A stretch of 64,000 nt of DNA, taken from NCBI RefSeq assembly GCF_030010555.1, contig NZ_JASCQP010000021.1, forward strand, positions 1-64,000, in the 5' to 3' direction. The stretch comes from Halomonas rhizosphaerae (GTDB lineage: Bacteria; Pseudomonadota; Gammaproteobacteria; Pseudomonadales; Halomonadaceae). The translations under genes were made by a program, and so were the position numbers. The notes below the pieces were generated by a model. The model worked only from the letters and a program-made list of their open reading frames with translations. It was not told where the DNA came from and did no database searches. Shown in pieces: positions 47,951 to 59,811 of this stretch. Position 1 is the first letter of the stretch, and each line of letters begins with the position of its first letter.

Positions 47951-49161
47951 TGCCCCGGCTCCTCCAGGTCTCCCTGGCGATAGCCGATCAGGTAGAGCAC
48001 GGCGTCGAGCCCCAGGGTGGAGATCGACTGACGCGCCTGGGCTCGCACCAGGGGCTTGGCCCGGAAGGCGATGCCGAGCCCGGCGGCGGCCAGCATCTTG
48101 AGGTCATTGGCACCGTCGCCCACGGCGATGGTCTGCTCCATGGCCAGGCCCTCGCGGCGAGCGATCTCGTGGAGCAGCTCCGCCTTGCGGTCGGCATCGA
48201 GGATCGGCTCGCGCACCTCGCCGGTGACCTTGCCGTTCTCGATCAGCAGCTCGTTGGCATGGACCTCGTCGAAGCCGAGCGTCTCCTGCAGGTGGCGGGC
48301 GAAGTAGGTGAAGCCCCCGGAGAGGATCGCCGTGCGATAGCCCAGCCGCTTGAGATGACGCATCAGCCGCTCGAGGCCATCCATCAGCGGCAGGGACTCG
48401 GCGATCTCGGCGAGCACCGACTCGTCCAGCCCCCTGAGCTTCGCCATGCGCTCGCGGAAGCTCTGCTGGAAGTCCAGCTCGCCGCGCATGGCCCGCTCGG
48501 TGACCTCCGCCACCTCGTCCCCCACGCCGTGGCGGCGGGCCAGCTCGTCGATCACCTCGGTCTGGATCAGGGTGGAGTCCATGTCGAAGCAGACCAGGCG
48601 GCGATGCCGTCGCCAGATGGAGTCCTCCTGGAGGGCGATGTCCACGCCGTGCATGGCACCCAGCGCCAGGGCCTTCTCGCGCAGGGCGTCGAGGTCGACC
48701 TCCTCGCCGCGCAGCCAGCACTCCACGCAGGCACCGTGCTCGGGCATGCCGCCGTCCAGCGGCTCGCGACCGGAGAGGCGGTGGATCAGCTCCACGGTCA
48801 GCCCATGCTCGGCGGTCAGCGCCCCCACCTCGGCGAGGATCCCAGCCGGCAGGTGGGGCGCCAGCAGGGTCAGGATCAGCCGAGGCTGACTCGCCTGCAC
48901 GCTCCAGCGCTGGTAGTCCTCGGCACTCACCTGGATCGCCTGGATGTCCAGGCCCAGGGCGTCTCCCGTCGTGGCCAGAGCGCCTTCCAGGTCGCTCTCC
49001 CGGGCGAGCCCCACCAGGGCCTCCAGGGAGAGGATGCCGAAAGTCACGCTCTGGTTGATGTCCAGCAGCCGGGCGCCGCTGGCCGCCAGCGCCTTGCCCA
49101 GGCCGGCCAGCTGACCGGGGCGTGCCACCCCGGTGGCGCGGATCAGTACGCGTCGTGTCAT
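47947..49161 (-). CDS. serB: Phosphoserine phosphatase
   Basis: This 404-residue enzyme makes serine from phosphoserine. An ACT-like N-terminal region (about 1-170) precedes the HAD core with [27 protein letters not shown] and [17 protein letters not shown]. It overlaps parC upstream and the channel gene downstream by 4 bases each, so the three are probably co-translated. Confidence 0.96.
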   Translation of the reverse strand: MTRRVLIRATGVARPGQLAGLGKALAASGARLLDINQSVTFGILSLEALVGLARESDLEGALATTGDALGLDIQAIQVSAEDYQRWSVQASQPRLILTLLAPHLPAGILAEVGALTAEHGLTVELIHRLSGREPLDGGMPEHGACVECWLRGEEVDLDALREKALALGAMHGVDIALQEDSIWRRHRRLVCFDMDSTLIQTEVIDELARRHGVGDEVAEVTERAMRGELDFQQSFRERMAKLRGLDESVLAEIAESLPLMDGLERLMRHLKRLGYRTAILSGGFTYFARHLQETLGFDEVHANELLIENGKVTGEVREPILDADRKAELLHEIARREGLAMEQTIAVGDGANDLKMLAAAGLGIAFRAKPLVRAQARQSISTLGLDAVLYLIGYRQGDLEEPGQ

Positions 49162-51410
49162 TCCGCAATCTCCAGCCGATCCACCTTCTGCAAGCCGCGG
49201 GGCAGCTTGCTGCCGCGCCGGCCGCGCTCGCCACGATAGTAGTCCAGGTCGCCGGCCTTCAGGGTCACATGCCGCTTGCCGGCATGCACCACCAGCGCCG
49301 CGCCGGCGGGCAGTACCACCAGGTCGCGCACGAACTCCTCGCGGCGGGCGGCCCGGGCACCCGGGATGTCGATCATCTTGTTGCCCTTGCCCTTGGCCAT
49401 CTCGGGCAGTTGCGAGAGCTCGAAGACCAGCAGCCGTCCCTCGTTGGAGACCGCCGCCACGCAGGCGCCCTCTTCGGCCGGCACCTCCAGCGGCGACAGC
49501 ACGTTGCAGCCCTTGGGCACGCTGAGGATCGCCTTGCCCGACTTGTTCTTGCCGATCAGCGCGTCGAGGGGCGCGATGAAGCCGTAGCCGCCGTCTGAGG
49601 CCAGCAGGAAGCGCCTGTCCGGCGGTGCCAGCATCAGGCCGGCCATGTGGGCCCCGGCCGCCACGTTGACCCGCCCCGTGACCGGTTCGCCCTGGCCGCG
49701 GGCGCTGGGCAGGTTATGGGCCGACAGCGTGTAGGCCCGCCCGGTGTCGTCCAGCAGCACCAGCGGCTGGTTGGTCTTGCCCCGGGCGGCGAGATGGAAG
49801 CGATCGCCGGCCTTGTAGGAGAGGCCGGCGGGGTCGATCTCGTGGCCCTTGGCGCTGCGGATCCAGCCCTTCTCGGAGAGCACCACGGTGACCGGGTCGG
49901 CGCCGACCAGCTCCACCTCGGAGAGCGCCCGGGCCTCCTCGCGCTCGACCAGCGGCGAGCGACGGGCGTCACCGTGCGCCTCGGCGGCATCGCGCAGCTC
50001 CTCCTCGATCAGGTCGGTGAGCGCCGCCTCGCTGCCCAGCAGCTCCTGCAGGCGCTTGCGCTCGGCTTCGAGCTCGTCCTGCTCGCCGCGGATCTTCATC
50101 TCCTCGAGCCTGGCCAGGTGGCGCAGCCGCAGTTCGAGGATCGCCTCGGCCTGGCGATCGGAGAGCCCGAAGGCCTCCATCAGCGCGGCCTTGGGCTCGT
50201 CCTCCTCGCGGATGATGCGGATCACCTCGTCGATGTTGAGGTAGGCGGCCAGCAGGCCCTCGAGGATATGCAGGCGGTCCTCGACCTTGCCCAGGCGGTG
50301 CTCGAGACGACGACGTACCGTGGCGCGGCGGAAGCGCAGCCACTCGCCCAGCAGGTCGGGCAACGCCATGACCCGCGGGCGGCCGTCCAGCCCGATCACG
50401 TTCATGTTGACGCGGATGTTCTTCTCGAGGTCGGTGGTGGCGAAGAGGTGCGCCATCAGCGCCTCGATGTCGACGCGGTTGGAGCGCGGCTCGATCACCA
50501 GTCGCGTCGGCTCCTCGTGGGTCGACTCGTCGCGCAGGTCCGCGACCATGGGCAGCTTCTTGGCCTGCATCTGGGCGGCGATCTGCTCGAGCACCTTGGC
50601 CCCGCTCACCTGGTAGGGCAGCGCGGTGACCACCACGTTGCCCTCCTCGCGCACGTAGCGACCCCTAAGCTTCACCGAGCCGCGCCCGCTCTCGTAGAGC
50701 TTTCGCAGGTCGCTGCGCGGGGTGATGATCTCCGCCTCGGTGGGGAAGTCCGGCGCCGGCATGACCTCGAGCAGGTCCGTCGTGGTGGCCTGGGGATGGC
50801 GCAGCAGGTGGCAGGTGGCCTCGACCACCTCGCCCACGTTGTGCGGCGGGATGTCGGTGGCCATGCCCACGGCGATGCCGGTGCCGCCGTTGAGCAGCAC
50901 GTGGGGCAGACGCGCCGGCAACACCACCGGCTCGTTCATGGTGCCGTCGAAGTTGGGGGTCCAGTCCACGGTGCCCTGGCCGAGCTCGGCGAGCAGCACC
51001 TCGGCGAACTTCGACAGCCGCGCCTCGGTGTAGCGCATGGCGGCGAAGGACTTGGGATCGTCGGGGCTGCCCCAGTTGCCCTGGCCGTCCACCAGCGGGT
51101 AGCGGTAGCTGAACGGCTGGGCCATCAGCACCATCGCCTCGTAGCAGGCGCTGTCGCCGTGGGGGTGGAACTTGCCCAGCACGTCGCCGACGGTACGCGC
51201 CGACTTCTTGTACTTGGCGTTGGCACCGAGCGCCAGCTCGCGCATGGCGTAGACGATGCGCCGCTGCACCGGCTTCATGCCGTCGCCGATGTGCGGCAGC
51301 GCCCGGTCGAGGATGACGTACATCGAATAGTCGAGGTACGCCTTCTCGGTGTACTCGCGCAGCGAGAGGCGCTCGACGTCGCCCTCCGCCACCTGGATAT
51401 CCATGGTCAT
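49158..51410 (-). CDS. parC: DNA topoisomerase IV subunit A
   Basis: This 750-residue subunit decatenates replicated chromosomes with ParE. The breakage-reunion domain includes [16 protein letters not shown] (the quinolone region, with the usual Ser and Glu, so no classical resistance change) and [15 protein letters not shown] holding the catalytic Tyr. The C-terminal beta-propeller is present. A second ATG at 51404 is possible. It lies downstream of parE. Confidence 0.97.
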   Translation of the reverse strand: MTMDIQVAEGDVERLSLREYTEKAYLDYSMYVILDRALPHIGDGMKPVQRRIVYAMRELALGANAKYKKSARTVGDVLGKFHPHGDSACYEAMVLMAQPFSYRYPLVDGQGNWGSPDDPKSFAAMRYTEARLSKFAEVLLAELGQGTVDWTPNFDGTMNEPVVLPARLPHVLLNGGTGIAVGMATDIPPHNVGEVVEATCHLLRHPQATTTDLLEVMPAPDFPTEAEIITPRSDLRKLYESGRGSVKLRGRYVREEGNVVVTALPYQVSGAKVLEQIAAQMQAKKLPMVADLRDESTHEEPTRLVIEPRSNRVDIEALMAHLFATTDLEKNIRVNMNVIGLDGRPRVMALPDLLGEWLRFRRATVRRRLEHRLGKVEDRLHILEGLLAAYLNIDEVIRIIREEDEPKAALMEAFGLSDRQAEAILELRLRHLARLEEMKIRGEQDELEAERKRLQELLGSEAALTDLIEEELRDAAEAHGDARRSPLVEREEARALSEVELVGADPVTVVLSEKGWIRSAKGHEIDPAGLSYKAGDRFHLAARGKTNQPLVLLDDTGRAYTLSAHNLPSARGQGEPVTGRVNVAAGAHMAGLMLAPPDRRFLLASDGGYGFIAPLDALIGKNKSGKAILSVPKGCNVLSPLEVPAEEGACVAAVSNEGRLLVFELSQLPEMAKGKGNKMIDIPGARAARREEFVRDLVVLPAGAALVVHAGKRHVTLKAGDLDYYRGERGRRGSKLPRGLQKVDRLEIAE

Positions 51411-51478
51411 GGGTTCAGGGCCCTATCTGCCATCATGGAAAATTCGCGGGATGTGGCCCGCACGATACGTTGTGGAAG

Positions 51479-51562
51479 AGCTGTAAGCTTGAAGCCGTAA
51501 GCTGTAAGAAAAACCACTTATTCATGGGGTTACTTACAGCTTCAAGCTTACGGCTTATAGCT
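51479..51562. repeat. Inverted repeat of AGCTGTAAG-type units between parE and parC
   Basis: Two 30-base arms (51479-51508 and 51533-51562) are imperfect reverse complements, each built of short related units such as AGCTGTAAG, AGCCGTAAG and CTTGA. The 24-base spacer has no gene. On either strand the RNA would fold into a long hairpin. Confidence 0.7.
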
Positions 51563-51577
51563 CCCGGCGAAGCCGGG
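51563..51577. other. Small GC hairpin behind the parE stop
   Basis: CCCGGC-GAA-GCCGGG forms a perfect 6-bp stem directly after the parE stop codon, next to the larger inverted repeat. Together they may reduce read-through into parC. Confidence 0.5.
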
Positions 51578-53461
<1,884 letters not shown>

Positions 53462-54145
53462 TCACCCAAAGTGGTTGCGATCGTTCGTGTCGCCCGGGAT
53501 GCCGGCGCCCTCTGTCCCGGGGGCCTTCCTGCCGGCCCAGCCTGGCGGCAGGCCATGACCGCCGTGGGCGAGAATCGCCGGCAGGTAGTCGGCCAGCGCC
53601 GCGAGGCCATGATCCCCCTGGGGGTGCAGGATCGTCCTGGCCCCACGATACAGCGCGAAGGCCTCGGCGGGGTCCAGGGTCTCGTCGGCGGTGCCCAGCA
53701 GCAGCAGATAGCGCTCGGCCGTGACCCGTTGGGGCGTCAGTGCCTCGAGCTCCTCGAGGTGCGCGGCCTCGATGGCGAAGCGCTCGCCGGTATAGGCGTT
53801 GTCGAAACGCTCGCCGACCCATTCCGCCACCAGCCCCGCCGGGGCCACGGCCGGGTTGATCAGCACCCCTGCCAGGTCGTACCGCTCGGCGACCAGGGTC
53901 GCCAGGAAGCCCCCCATGGAGCTGCCCGCCACCAGCGGCCGCGACCCCAGCCTGGCCAGCCGCGACTCGGCCAGCGCCAGTGCCGCGGCCGGCCGGTGCG
54001 GCAGCTGCGGCGTCGCACAGGGCAACCCGAGCCACGTGCAGGCATCACGCATCAGCGCCGCCTTGGGCGAGCCACTGCCGCTGTTGAACCCATGGAGGTA
54101 GAGGACCCCGCTGGCGACCGGAAGGCGCCGGGCGCCACTCAGCAT
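53462..54145 (-). CDS. yqiA: YqiA/YcfP-family alpha/beta hydrolase
   Basis: This 227-residue esterase-like hydrolase has LYLHGFNSGSGSPKA, the nucleophile elbow GSSMGGFLA with the active Ser, and a late HGLAAL for the His. YqiA is encoded beside parE in E. coli too. About 25 Gly-rich residues at the C terminus are extra. The start at 54145 gives the usual length; a few codons upstream are also open. Confidence 0.88.
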   Translation of the reverse strand: MLSGARRLPVASGVLYLHGFNSGSGSPKAALMRDACTWLGLPCATPQLPHRPAAALALAESRLARLGSRPLVAGSSMGGFLATLVAERYDLAGVLINPAVAPAGLVAEWVGERFDNAYTGERFAIEAAHLEELEALTPQRVTAERYLLLLGTADETLDPAEAFALYRGARTILHPQGDHGLAALADYLPAILAHGGHGLPPGWAGRKAPGTEGAGIPGDTNDRNHFG

Positions 54146-54173
54146 ACCGCAACCCCTGTACATGCAGCCAGTG

Positions 54174-55856
54174 TCATCGCGAGCCGCGCTCCGCCGCCCA
54201 GACGGCCTCGATCAGGCCCCGGGTGGAGGCGTCCATGCCGGCGATGTCCGCCTGGTGCTCGAGGATCCGCTGGGTCTCGCCGGCGATCTTCTTGCCCAGT
54301 TCCACGCCCCACTGGTCGAAGGGGTTGATGTCCCAGATGGTCGCCTGGACGAACACCTTGTGCTCGTAGAGCGCGATCAGTGCGCCGAGAGTGGCCGGCG
54401 TCAGCCGGTCGAGCAGCAGGGTGCTGGAGGGCTGGTTGCCGCGATAGCGCTTGTGCACCGGACGCGGGCCGTCGTCCTCGATGGCCTCGTCGCCGAGCAT
54501 CAGCACCCGTGACTGGGCGAAGCAGTTGGCGAGCGTCAGGCGATGCTGGCCCATCAGGTGGTCGCGGGTGCCGGGCTCCTCCACGTCGTCGTAGCGCACC
54601 TTGGGGGCGATGAAGTCGCACTCCACGGCCTGGGTCCCCTGATGGAGCAGCTGATAGAAGGCATGCTGGGCATTGGGTCCCAACTGGCCCCAGAGCACCG
54701 GGCAGGTGGAGTAGCCGACCTCGCGGCCGTCGTGGGTCACCGACTTGCCGTTGGACTCCATCTCCAGCTGCTCGAGATAGGCCGCGAAGAATTCCAGCCG
54801 ACCGTCGTAGGGCAGGATCGAGTGGGCCCGGATGTCGAGGAAGTTGACATTCCAGATCCCCGCCAGGGCCAGCAGTACCGGCAGGTTGTCGGACAGCGGC
54901 GCCCCGCTGAAGTGGCGATCCATGGCATGGGCCCCGGCGAGCAGCTCGCGGAAGTGCGCCATGCCCACCACCAGGGCGATCGGCAGGCCGATGCCCCCCC
55001 ACAGCGAGTAGCGGCCCCCCACCCACTCCCAGAACTCCAGCTGGTGCTCCTCGGCGATGCCCCACTCGTTCATCTTCTCGGGGCTCGCCGAGACGCCGAT
55101 GAAGTGCTGGCGCATCACCAGTTCGGCGTCGACGCCCTCCTCCCGGTTCTCGCCCATCAGCCGGGCCATCAGCCAGTCCCGGGCGGTGCGGGCATTGGAG
55201 AGGGTATCGATGGTGGTGAAGGATTTCGACGAGAGCACGAACAGGGTGGTCTCGGGATTGAGCCGGGCCAGGTAGTCGGCCAGCTGGGAGCCATCCATGG
55301 TCGAGGCGAAGTGCACGTCGATGGTGTGCACGCCCTCCGGCTGGTAGTCGGCCAGGGCATGGGTCACCATCAGCGGGCCCAGGTCCGAGCCGCCGACCCC
55401 CAAGTTGACCACGTCGCGGATCGCCCGGCCGGTGGCGCCGCGCCATTGGCCGGCGTGGAAACGCTCGACCATGGTGGCCATGCGCTCGAGGGTGGCGTGC
55501 ACCGAGGGCACCAGATCCTCGCCCTCCACCACCAGGCTGGCCTCCGGCGGCAGCCTCAGCGCGGTATGCAGGGCCGGCCTGTCCTCGCTGCGGTTGACCC
55601 GCTCCCCGGCAAGCAGGGCACGGATCGCCTCGGGGACCTCGGCCTCCCGGGCCAGGTCGAGCAGCCGGTCCAGGGTCTCGTCGCGCCAGCGCTGCTTGGA
55701 GAGATCCAGGGTCAGGCCCGCCGCCCGGCGGGTGAAGGCCGCGTGGCGCCCCGGCGCACCGCGGAACAGCTCGCTCAGGTGGGTGGTACGCATCTCGCGG
55801 GCATGCGCTGCCAGGGCCTGCCAGGCATCGTGCTGATCGATCGTGGGGTGTGTCAT
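54174..55856 (-). CDS. pgi: Glucose-6-phosphate isomerase
   Basis: This 560-residue enzyme interconverts glucose-6-phosphate and fructose-6-phosphate. It shows NLGVGGSDLGPLMV, SKSFTTIDT, the GGRYSLWGGIGLPIA signature and FDQWGVELGKKIA. The start at 55856 follows a strong AAGGAGG. It also feeds the sugar-nucleotide pool used by the polysaccharide operon. It is divergent from cmoA. Confidence 0.97.
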   Translation of the reverse strand: MTHPTIDQHDAWQALAAHAREMRTTHLSELFRGAPGRHAAFTRRAAGLTLDLSKQRWRDETLDRLLDLAREAEVPEAIRALLAGERVNRSEDRPALHTALRLPPEASLVVEGEDLVPSVHATLERMATMVERFHAGQWRGATGRAIRDVVNLGVGGSDLGPLMVTHALADYQPEGVHTIDVHFASTMDGSQLADYLARLNPETTLFVLSSKSFTTIDTLSNARTARDWLMARLMGENREEGVDAELVMRQHFIGVSASPEKMNEWGIAEEHQLEFWEWVGGRYSLWGGIGLPIALVVGMAHFRELLAGAHAMDRHFSGAPLSDNLPVLLALAGIWNVNFLDIRAHSILPYDGRLEFFAAYLEQLEMESNGKSVTHDGREVGYSTCPVLWGQLGPNAQHAFYQLLHQGTQAVECDFIAPKVRYDDVEEPGTRDHLMGQHRLTLANCFAQSRVLMLGDEAIEDDGPRPVHKRYRGNQPSSTLLLDRLTPATLGALIALYEHKVFVQATIWDINPFDQWGVELGKKIAGETQRILEHQADIAGMDASTRGLIEAVWAAERGSR

Positions 55857-55902
55857 GGCTTCCTCCTTGACGTCCTGTCGTGCAGCCGGCGTGGGCGAGG
55901 CG

Positions 55903-55908
55903 TAGAAT
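55903..55908 (+). promoter_or_regulatory. Possible -10 box for cmoA
   Basis: TAGAAT lies 34 bp before the cmoA ATG in the pgi-cmoA divergent gap; no clear -35 is seen at 16-18 bp upstream. Confidence 0.3.
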
Positions 55909-55941
55909 ATCGCCCCTTTCCCACGATATCCGGCCAGTTCC

Positions 55942-56685
55942 ATGAGTGACGCATCTTACCGTGACGCGATCTTTTCGACACCCCTGGACCGGGTGGCGCG
56001 CTTTTCGTTCGACGAGAAGGTCGTCGCCTGCTTTCCCGACATGATCCGCCGCTCGGTGCCGGGCTACGGCCAGATACTGGGCATGCTGGGCCTGATCGCC
56101 GCCCGCCACCTGCGCCACGGTGCCCGGGTCTATGACCTGGGTTGCTCGCTGGGCGCCAGCGCCCTGACGCTGGCCGGGAGGCTCCCGCCGGACGCCTTCC
56201 GCTACACCGGGGTGGACCTCTCCCCCGCCATGGTGGCGCGGGCCCGGGAGACCCTGGCCGCGGAGTGCCCCGACCACGTCATGGAGGTGCTCGAAGGCGA
56301 TATCCGGACCCTGGACTATGCGCCCGCCGGCATGGTCGTGCTCAATTTCACCCTCCAGTTCCTCGCCCCCGAGGACCGCGATGCGGTGATCGAGCGGCTG
56401 TTCCAGACCCTGGAGCCCGGCGGCGTGCTGGTGCTCTCGGAGAAGGTCAAGGCCGCCGACGAGCAGGAGAACGCCTGGCTGGTGGAGCGCTACCACGACT
56501 TCAAGCGCGCCAACGGCTACAGCGAGATGGAGATCAGCCAGAAGCGCACGGCGCTGGAAAACGTGCTGGTGCCGGACACCCTGGCGGGCCACCACGAGCG
56601 CTTGGCCCGGGCCGGCTTCTCCCGCGCCCACACCTGGTTCCAGTTCCTCAACTTCGCCTCGCTGATCGCCTTCAAGGACGCCTGA
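55942..56685 (+). CDS. cmoA: Carboxy-S-adenosyl-L-methionine synthase
   Basis: This 247-residue enzyme makes carboxy-SAM from SAM and prephenate for wobble uridine modification. It has [22 protein letters not shown] and the SAM-binding [15 protein letters not shown]. cmoB follows after one base, so the two are co-translated. Confidence 0.97.
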   Translation: MSDASYRDAIFSTPLDRVARFSFDEKVVACFPDMIRRSVPGYGQILGMLGLIAARHLRHGARVYDLGCSLGASALTLAGRLPPDAFRYTGVDLSPAMVARARETLAAECPDHVMEVLEGDIRTLDYAPAGMVVLNFTLQFLAPEDRDAVIERLFQTLEPGGVLVLSEKVKAADEQENAWLVERYHDFKRANGYSEMEISQKRTALENVLVPDTLAGHHERLARAGFSRAHTWFQFLNFASLIAFKDA

Positions 56686-56686
56686 C

Positions 56687-57679
56687 ATGCCGATCGCACC
56701 CGAACACCGCGACCTCTATCAGGCCTTTCTCGACCAGGGGCTGGACGCCTGGCTGGCCCGCCTCCCCGACCAGCTGGCCCGCGGCCTGGACCGCCAGCGC
56801 TTCGGCGACCTGCCGGCCTGGGAGAAGGCCGTGGCCAAGCTGCCCGCCCTGCCCGGCGACAGGCAGGTGCGCCTGGACGCCGACACCGTCAGCGTCGAGG
56901 TCGACCTCACCGACGGCCAACGACGCCAGGTCGAGAACCTGCTGGGCAAGCTCGCGCCCTGGCGCAAGGGACCCTACCGACTCGGCGGCATCGCGATCGA
57001 CACCGAGTGGCGCTCGGACTGGAAGTGGCAGCGGGTGGCGCCGCACCTGGCGCCGCTGGCCGGCCGCCGCGTGCTGGACGTGGGGGGCGGCAATGGCTAT
57101 CACGCCTGGCGCATGGCAGGCCATGGGGCGGAATTCGTGCTGGTGATCGACCCCTCGCCACGCTTCTTCTGGCAGTTCCGCGCGGTGCGCCACTTCGTCG
57201 GCGACGCCGACGGCGGCCGTACCCACTTCCTGCCGGTGGGCATCGAGGAGGTGCCCGAGGCGCTCGGCGTCTTCGACACGGTGTTCTCCATGGGCGTGCT
57301 CTACCACCGCCCCTCGCCGCTGGAACATATCCAGCAGCTCAGGGAGGCCCTGCGCCCTGGCGGCGAGCTGGTGCTGGAGACCCTGGTGGTGGCGGGCGAC
57401 GAAACCACGGTGCTGCTCCCCGGAGAGCGCTATGCCGCCATGCCCAACGTCTACTTCCTGCCCTCCTCCGCCGCGCTCTGCCAGTGGCTCGAGCGCTGCG
57501 GCCTCACCAACGTGCGGGTGGTGGACGAGGCGGTGACCACCACGGACGAGCAGCGCGCCACCGCGTGGATGAGCTTCCAGTCGCTGGCCGACTTCCTCGA
57601 CCCCGCGGACTCGACTCGCACACGCGAGGGTCACCCCGCCCCGCGCCGGGCGGTGGTCCTCGCCAACCGACCGGTCTGA
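56687..57679 (+). CDS. cmoB: tRNA U34 carboxymethyltransferase
   Basis: This 330-residue enzyme transfers the carboxymethyl group of carboxy-SAM to 5-hydroxyuridine 34, giving cmo5U, which widens wobble decoding. It shows DTEWRSDWKW, RVLDVGGGNGYHAWRM and VFSMGVLYHRPSPLEH. The length fits E. coli CmoB (323). Confidence 0.97.
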   Translation: MPIAPEHRDLYQAFLDQGLDAWLARLPDQLARGLDRQRFGDLPAWEKAVAKLPALPGDRQVRLDADTVSVEVDLTDGQRRQVENLLGKLAPWRKGPYRLGGIAIDTEWRSDWKWQRVAPHLAPLAGRRVLDVGGGNGYHAWRMAGHGAEFVLVIDPSPRFFWQFRAVRHFVGDADGGRTHFLPVGIEEVPEALGVFDTVFSMGVLYHRPSPLEHIQQLREALRPGGELVLETLVVAGDETTVLLPGERYAAMPNVYFLPSSAALCQWLERCGLTNVRVVDEAVTTTDEQRATAWMSFQSLADFLDPADSTRTREGHPAPRRAVVLANRPV

Positions 57680-57699
57680 GCCCTGGAAGGATCCGGATC

Positions 57700-58875
57700 T
57701 CACGCGGAATCGTCGGGCGAACCGGCCACATCACGGCGCACGGCCGCCAGCCCATGGTCTGAGATGAACCCGCGCGCCTGGGCATGTTCTGCGATCAGCA
57801 CGCTGTCGGCCGCCAGCAACAGATCGCAGCGGGTGTGGCGTATCTGGTCGCGCAACCGCTGGATGTCACGCTGCCGATCCACGCGCTGGTCCACGCGACG
57901 GATATAGATCGCCTCGATACGCCCGGGATGGGCCTTGACGATTCGAGTGTAGACTTCCGGGTCATGCTGCCCGCTGTCGCCGATCAGGATGCAGGGTACC
58001 CCCTCGAACACCGCCAGCATGCGGCTGATCAGTCGCTGCTTGTGATCCTCGGCCCGACGCGGCCAGGGATGGCGAAGGGAGATGCCCCACTCGCGCAGGA
58101 ACAGGATCGGCCCGACCGGAATGCGATTGAGCTGGAAGAAGGCCTCCAGCATCTCGTAGATCGCCCAGGGCCCCCGTGAGACGTAGAGGATGGGCCGCTC
58201 GCCCCGGTCATCGGCGCCGCGGTGCAGGGCCTGGTACAGCGACGCCACGCCGGGAAAGGCCGTGCGCCGATGGGGCTTCTCGATGAACAACCGATAGAGC
58301 ATCCGCAGCTTGTCGGCTACCCCGGTGTACATCACGGTGTCGTCGATGTCGCTGATCACCAGCAGGTCGGTCTCGGGGGCCGGGATGTAGACCTCCACAC
58401 TGGCGCGTACCGGCACCTCGTGATCGGCCGTGACCCACAGCTCGGCGCAGTGCCAGGAACGGTCGAGTGGCAGTGACGACACGAGCGGCAGGTGGGCATC
58501 GAAGTAGCCATCCCGGTCGGTGGACACGGAGACATGGCTACCACCCAGATGGATATCGACGCGGGCATCGGCCACGCCATGACGGGCGATGCGACGCACC
58601 ACGTCGGCCAGGTCGCGCAGGAAGCCACGGCGAGGCACCAGCCTGCCCAGAGGCGCCTGATGAAACACGCGGCCCGTAAGGAAGGCTTCGCGCCGCGAAC
58701 CATACCCTCGGTAAGGGGTGACCGTCAGGCCACCGTGGCCGTGATCCCGCTTCATCGGTCTGGCCACGACCCCCACGAGCCGCTTCACGAACAGGGAGAG
58801 GTGTCGAAGCGCCTTCTTCACCCACGCCACCCTGCCCGGTAACCAGGACGAGACTTGCCGTTCATGGACGGACAC
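57700..58875 (-). CDS. App1-domain (DUF2183) phosphatase-like protein
   Basis: The product is a phosphatidate-phosphatase APP1-family protein of about 391 residues. The HAD-like motif ISDIDDTVMYTG, FPGVASLYQAL, and ILIGDSGQHDPEVY are the family landmarks. In yeast App1 acts on phosphatidate; the bacterial substrate is unproven. The start is uncertain: candidates are GTG at 58875, GTG at 58821 with a better ribosome site, and ATG at 58755; an open frame extends to 58962. The N terminus is basic and partly hydrophobic. It is convergent with cmoB. Confidence 0.8.
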   Translation of the reverse strand: MSVHERQVSSWLPGRVAWVKKALRHLSLFVKRLVGVVARPMKRDHGHGGLTVTPYRGYGSRREAFLTGRVFHQAPLGRLVPRRGFLRDLADVVRRIARHGVADARVDIHLGGSHVSVSTDRDGYFDAHLPLVSSLPLDRSWHCAELWVTADHEVPVRASVEVYIPAPETDLLVISDIDDTVMYTGVADKLRMLYRLFIEKPHRRTAFPGVASLYQALHRGADDRGERPILYVSRGPWAIYEMLEAFFQLNRIPVGPILFLREWGISLRHPWPRRAEDHKQRLISRMLAVFEGVPCILIGDSGQHDPEVYTRIVKAHPGRIEAIYIRRVDQRVDRQRDIQRLRDQIRHTRCDLLLAADSVLIAEHAQARGFISDHGLAAVRRDVAGSPDDSA

Positions 58876-58995
58876 TCCTGGCCATGTCGATGATCCTAAG
58901 CCTAGTCCCGACCCGGCCGCTTCCGCACGTCCTTCACTGCCCTTGACGATGACCACCGGCAAGGGCGGCGTAGCATTGTCACCTGTGGAACAGGC

Positions 58996-59670
58996 CTACC
59001 GCCTCAGGATCACCAGCCAGCGTCCCAGGTTGAGGATGCTGGCCAATGAGGCCGCCACATAGGTGAAGGCGCAGGCGGTGAGCACGTGGCGGGCACCCGC
59101 CAGGTCGCGGGGCGGGATGTACTCCTTGAGCAGCGGGAGGGCGCGCTGGAAGCTGGCATCGAACTCCACCGGCAGGGTCACCAGGTGCACCAGGGCCGCG
59201 GTGCCGAAGCTGATCACCGCGGCGGCCACCACGATGGCCAGGCCGCCCGGCAGGCGGGTCAACAGGAACAGGAAGGGCGCGGCCATCATCAGCAGCGCGC
59301 CGACCTTCTCGGCCTTCTGCGCCACTGCCACCAGTCGCGAGCGCGCCAGCAGCGGCGCATATCCCTGCTGGTGCTGGATGGCATGCCCCACCTCGTGGGC
59401 CGCCACCGTCACCGCGGTGAGCGAGCGGCCCTCGTAGTGTTCCCGGGAGAGGCGCACTCGGCGCGCCTCGGGGTCGTAGTGGTCGCCTTGGTCGGTCATC
59501 TCGACCCTGACCCCCTCGAGACCGAGGCGCCGGATCAGGTGGTCCGCCAGCTCGCCCCCGGTCCCAGGATACTCCTCGCGCCCCCGGGCGTGGCGCGCCA
59601 GCACCCACTTCGCCCAGAGGTTGGGCAGCAGGAAGAGGGCCAGCAGCAGGGCGATTGCCAGGACGATCAT
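58996..59670 (-). CDS. YugP-type membrane zinc metallopeptidase
   Basis: This 224-residue protein of the Zn_peptidase_2 family (B. subtilis YugP) has an N-terminal helix (about 2-22), the zinc motif AAHEVGHAIQHQ and two to three hydrophobic segments in the second half (about 123-160 and 198-222). The substrate is unknown; membrane-protein quality control is a reasonable guess. Confidence 0.9.
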   Translation of the reverse strand: MIVLAIALLLALFLLPNLWAKWVLARHARGREEYPGTGGELADHLIRRLGLEGVRVEMTDQGDHYDPEARRVRLSREHYEGRSLTAVTVAAHEVGHAIQHQQGYAPLLARSRLVAVAQKAEKVGALLMMAAPFLFLLTRLPGGLAIVVAAAVISFGTAALVHLVTLPVEFDASFQRALPLLKEYIPPRDLAGARHVLTACAFTYVAASLASILNLGRWLVILRR

Positions 59671-59749
59671 GGGGGCAGACTCCGGGCAGGGGGCAGGTCA
59701 TTGGACCTACCCTACCAGAGCCGGTTTCCTCGTCGGTGAACGTCTTGCC

Positions 59750-59791
59750 CCAAAACAACAACGAGCCCGGAGACGAAATCGCCGGGCTCGT
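59750..59791 (-). terminator. Rho-independent terminator of cysDN
   Basis: ACGAGCCCGG and CCGGGCTCGT (59761-59770 with 59782-59791) form a 10-bp stem; reading the minus strand it is followed by TTGTTGTTTTGG. It lies 20 bp behind cysN. Confidence 0.85.
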
Positions 59792-59811
59792 GGACGGCCT
59801 AGGGAATCGGC

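Noticed and set aside
51479-51562. A CRISPR array
   Set aside because: The units are short, degenerate and arranged as one inverted repeat; there are no regular spacers and no cas genes.
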